Assembly (NCBI GenBank): GCA_012932295.1
Contig: JAAONU010000003.1
Coordinates: 28,196,361 to 28,260,360, forward strand
Source of the DNA: Cyclina sinensis
Lineage: Eukaryota > Mollusca > Bivalvia > Venerida > Veneridae
Direction of reading: 5' to 3'
Length of the DNA: 64,000 nucleotides
The notes under the pieces were generated by a model. That model searched no databases, was not told the DNA's origin, and saw only the letters and a list, made by a program, of their open reading frames with translations. The number at the start of each line of letters is the position of its first letter. Position 1 is the first letter of the stretch. The position numbers and the translations under genes are program-made. This document shows, one piece after another, positions 61,701 to 64,000 of this stretch.

Positions 61701-62674
61701 AGAAGAGAAATTTACAGCTACTCTCTGTAGCCACAAAAACTAGGGTACTCAAAGTCTACCATTAATAGCATTTCTACTAGACTAGCACAGCCAAATCCTG
61801 TGACCACTAAAAAGCATCACTGTTCACTGGAAAAGACAAGTTCTTCACCAATCCTTGCCTGAAATTTACAGTTTCTGATATTTTTGCGATTTACACGAAT
61901 TCACAAAAACCACGAACATTTCCATATCGCGAACTTTACCACTTATATAGTACCTTAGGCACTCTTGCTCTCAAAGTGATACAGGCAAAAGTTTATGCTT
62001 TATTTCTTTTTCTTCAATCAATATACAATAAATGTGATTGAAACAAATACAATGATCAGTCCCAGTAACAAAGATTTCCTTTTTTAAAATAAAAAACCGG
62101 GTGTTTCTTAACTTGAACCACATGGGTCTAGACAGAAAATTTAGATTTCGCACTAATTTTTGCAGCGAATGATTAGACGGTTGAAGTACCTGTCACGAGA
62201 TTAACGGCAAAAAAGCAACCCAAGAGAAACGACTATTAGTTGTTTTTGTCACGTGACCTGTGTATCCCTTTAAAAGATACATTGCACTGTAATGAGTTTA
62301 GGTTTTCCATAAAAAGAACTAGCTCGTATTTATATGAAGAACAGTAAAAAGTAACATCTCTTACCTGGACATGAATCACCTAATTAAGATTTTCCAACAT
62401 TATGAGAACATATTAGGGCCTGCATATTTCTTCACTGGAAATTGTAATATGATTTTTCCCATAGATATATATGTCAAGATGAACATATCTGCCATGTTTT
62501 ATCTCAAGTTTCTAAAATCTCTACGAGTAGGGACACTCATGAATGAAACGTATTTTCTAAATGTAACATTCAAGAAATTACTTACCAGATTTTCCACGTT
62601 TCCTGTACTTGTAATGCAAGGCCTCAAAAACAGATGTCATCAAGTTATACCTCTTCCATAGCTGGTGAAAAAAC
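52736..62674 (-). CDS. Unidentified minus-strand host gene, last three coding exons
   Basis: Three exons fit together. Exon n-2 is 62674-62586: acceptor TTTCTTTCCTGACAG, 89 nt, donor TCTG|GTAAGT, reading HQLWKRYNLMTSVFEALH then YKYRKRGKS. Exon n-1 is 58742-58710: 33 nt, donor AATG|GTATG, reading VGYVSAATNAN. The last exon is 52800-52736: acceptor CTGTATTTCAG, reading GAAEDNKDQEWFKRNAIVK then ID and TAA. All junctions are phase 1, and two overlapping AATAAA signals follow the stop at once. The basic KYRKRGK patch followed by a polar, acidic tail could be the cytosolic end of a membrane protein, but I do not recognise the family. The 33-nt exon is the weakest: an alternative CAG acceptor 4 nt upstream would give an early stop. 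The introns, about 5.9 and 3.8 kb, are full of satellites. Upstream exons were not found. Confidence 0.5.
53075..54645. repeat. 34-bp minisatellite, about 46 units
   Basis: The unit is AGCAAAGGGCACAGAGGGAT followed by CAGTAGTCTTATTT, tandemly repeated with point variants (AGCAAAAGG, ACTAGTTTT). The array lies inside the last intron of the inferred minus-strand gene. It is not a CRISPR array, because there are no unique spacers. Confidence 0.95.
54646..55359. other. Non-coding spacer grading into the 31-bp satellite
   Basis: Nothing coding. From about 55070 the + strand becomes G-poor with decayed satellite-like phrases (CATCAACA, ACAACAACAA). Confidence 0.4.
55360..57170. repeat. 31-bp G-poor satellite with two subtypes and higher-order structure
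   Basis: Subtype 1 (about 55360-56340) has the unit AGCACAATGACCAACAACAC followed by CATCACATCCC. Subtype 2 (about 56380-57070) has ACCAACACAATGATCAACAA followed by CACAATCACAT. In subtype 2, units with ACCGGCACATTG alternate with ACCAACACAATG units to form dimers and trimers. A junction containing 'TTCATTGATTC.A.CATGTTTTTA' occurs twice (about 56625-56665 and 57115-57150), so a piece of about 490 bp was itself duplicated. Because 31 is not a multiple of 3, the three frames are visited in turn and remain open by chance. Confidence 0.9.
57171..58309. other. Non-coding intronic sequence
   Basis: A long AT-rich stretch between exons of the inferred minus-strand gene. One donor-like site (CTTCAG|GTAATA on minus, near 57987) was seen, but its exon would not keep the frame. 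Confidence 0.35.
58310..58530 (+). repeat. Fragment of a tandem-core element
   Basis: Begins AACAAGAACCTGTAAGAATC and contains TGACCTTTGACCCAAATGGCC and CCTGTGACCTTGACCTTAG, phrases of the kind found in the tandem cores of the larger elements. No clear ends. Confidence 0.35.
59010..61149 (+). mobile_element. Hairpin-ended tandem-core element, family A, longest copy
   Basis: The 5' end is AACAAGAGGGCCATGATGGC, then CTATATCGCTCACTTGAG. The core is about fourteen units of roughly 145 bp (CCATATTTGGGCTCTGTGAC, CTAGTTTTTGACCC.AGATGACC, ATCAAAGCAACC, TTTCTGACAAATTTCCAGGAT, CCTCTAGAGTGTTTACAAGG). It ends with GTGGACGGACGACGGTCAAA, GATCACAAAAGCTCAC, a hairpin with GTCACTATGTGAC, then AGGTGAGCTTACA. 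Its core monomer is unrelated to that of the 46651 copy although the ends match, so the ends and the core evolve separately. It lies in an intron of the inferred minus-strand gene. Confidence 0.8.
61150..61381. other. Non-coding intronic sequence
   Basis: No feature recognised. Confidence 0.3.
61382..61450 (+). mobile_element. 5' end fragment of a family-A element
   Basis: AACAAGAGGGCCGTGATGGC followed by TCTTAATTGTTCACCTGAG is the family-A 5' end. The core and 3' end are missing. Confidence 0.6.
61451..62585. other. Intronic or non-coding sequence
   Basis: A donor-like site on minus (CCAG|GTAAGAG near 62365) is present, but every frame before it is closed within about 30 bases. No exon was called. 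Confidence 0.35.
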
Positions 62675-64000
62675 CTGTCAGGAAAGAAAAACAATAATTG
62701 TATGAAGCTTTAATTTTACTAGTAAAGTCACTCCAATATAATGTATAAACTGACATGCAAACAAGATGTGGAATCACATGATCAGACAAGTCTCTAAGCA
62801 AAAAGGATTTTTTTACGACTAACCAGAAACAAGAACAATAACAAATGGTTTAAAGTTGCCACTTATTATGAATATAAATGATTATCATAATAAAACCCTA
62901 AGAAGACAAAAAGTAAGACAGAATTTAGAATTTAGTCTTTTAGAATTTGAAATTAAATCCTTTCTCATTTTGAGATTGTTATGATCATGTGACTCCACAA
63001 TATATGAATCTGAAAATAGAAGAAAAATATACTGTTATAACAAAGCATTGATTAATAAATGAATCAAGTTGGACATCATTCAAGAAAGCATAAAGTCAAC
63101 TCATTGTCTGTACAGACCAATATCAGGGACCTCAAGAGTTGGAACCCCCATGAATGAAAGGTAGTTTCGTACTGGAAGCCACATGAAACAAACCCCTCCA
63201 CCGAGTGGACGGAAGTCCATGCCACACAAACATCAATGTGAACACTTCCATGCATCTGACCATACAATTTCTGCCCAGGAAATGTTTTATCACCTATTGG
63301 TTGAAATTATTACCAAACTTGCAGATATCTGTGCATGTGCAATTTTCCTTCTATCTGTGTTTTTATCCCGCTTAAGTGTGGAAAAACACGTTCACAGAAG
63401 TAAACTTCTCTTCATTCAATACATAAACCACCAGTTCTTTAATTACTTTATCAAGTCTGTTCGTACCACTGTTGTTGTTTTGTTTTAAATTTCTTCCTGA
63501 TTTGTTTTTACATATTTATATATCAATAGTAAAAGTTAAAAGCCATCCTCTGAATAGCTAGGCCTCTACCCGTCTCGTTTGGAAAAAGGCTCCTGGCAAA
63601 TTTGGGAATTACCTGTCTTAAAATTGTCAAATTGGGGAAAAAACTTTAATCGAAATTTGTCACAGCTTAAAACAATTTACCAGATATATAGTTTATACAC
63701 ATACAAGGCCACATATCACTGTCATTTACTTTCTAACATTTAAAGCATGTTTTCAGAGAGTGACAGAATTTGTAGAGATGAATCTATTACATATAAAGAG
63801 TCTACATAGTGTTGTTTATTCAATCTTGCAACATGCCTTTAGAAGTTTCTGAAAAGGAAAAATTACAAGCTGTGTGTGCTATCATGAAATCATTGAAATT
63901 CATTATTATATACAGTCAAATATGATAAAGATATAAGCATTGTTTAAATTACAGACCAAGGGAAAATGCTACCAAACATTCAGACAAGGTCAAGTTCAGA
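62675..64000. other. Unassigned sequence upstream of the minus-strand exon
   Basis: Open frames at 63183-63488 (+) and 63267-63076 (-) are not recognisable. A good minus-strand acceptor (TTTTTCCTTTTCAG near 63855) leads into a short frame and GAATAAAC. Nothing is firm enough to call. Confidence 0.3.

Noticed and set aside
62340..62585. Minus-strand exon ending CCAG|GTAAGAG near 62365
   Set aside because: All three frames close within about 30 bases of the donor. It may be an untranslated or chance site.
62371..62661. 96-residue + strand open frame
   Set aside because: It overlaps the better-supported minus-strand exon 62586-62674 and resembles no family I know.
63800..63860. Terminal-exon-like signal on minus (TTTTTCCTTTTCAG, then a short frame and AATAAA)
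   Set aside because: Only about ten codons, no recognisable product, and no upstream exon in the window.

Overview
The window is nuclear DNA of an animal, most probably a bivalve mollusc. This is inferred from AT-rich, intron-bearing genes, several lineages of degenerate LINEs and DNA transposons, and many 'hairpin-ended' repeats with a tandem core, which resemble the pearl/HINE elements described in bivalves. There are no bacterial-style operons, no CRISPR array, and no rRNA or convincing tRNA gene.

Positions 1-36,200 hold a tandem array of SLC16-like (monocarboxylate transporter family) major-facilitator genes, all on the + strand. Copy 1 is cut by the left window edge (exons 134-277, 1481-2560, 3257-3411). 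Copy 2 is 13647-16312 and copy 3 is 33228-36151. A decayed relic lies at about 6093-6851. The three good copies share exon sizes (170, 144, about 1080 and 155 nt) and intron phases, and their frames are open. A short upstream exon carrying the start codon was not found. Diverged non-coding blocks recur between the copies, so the duplicated unit is much larger than the gene. All three proteins have Asn where MCT1 has its proton-coupling Asp in TM8, although the nearby Arg is kept. The TM1 Lys position is also hydrophobic in the two copies that show it.

The array has been invaded by an L1/Tx1-like LINE (10.1-12.8 kb, minus), an internally deleted Tc1-like transposon (16.6-18.0 kb), a CR1/Jockey-like LINE (18.5-21.1 kb, minus), a LINE 3' fragment (28.5-29.1 kb), MITEs (31.9-32.7 kb and 43.0 kb) and a pogo-like transposase relic (44.1-45.3 kb, minus).

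Positions 45.4-52.6 kb are a nested repeat landscape. A satellite of about 65-75 bp, whose monomers carry the palindrome TGACGTCA, is interrupted by two hairpin-ended elements, one of which contains a third. At least six sequence families of this architecture occur in the window. In each, the 3' terminal stem matches the inverse of that family's own 5' arm. This is the most system-like signal here.

Positions 52.7-62.7 kb appear to be the 3' end of a minus-strand host gene: three phase-compatible exons (62586-62674, 58710-58742, 52736-52800) with AATAAA at the stop. Its introns are filled by a 34-bp minisatellite, a 31-bp G-poor satellite and a hairpin-ended element of about 2.1 kb. I could not name this protein. 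Positions 62.7-64.0 kb show nothing I can assign.
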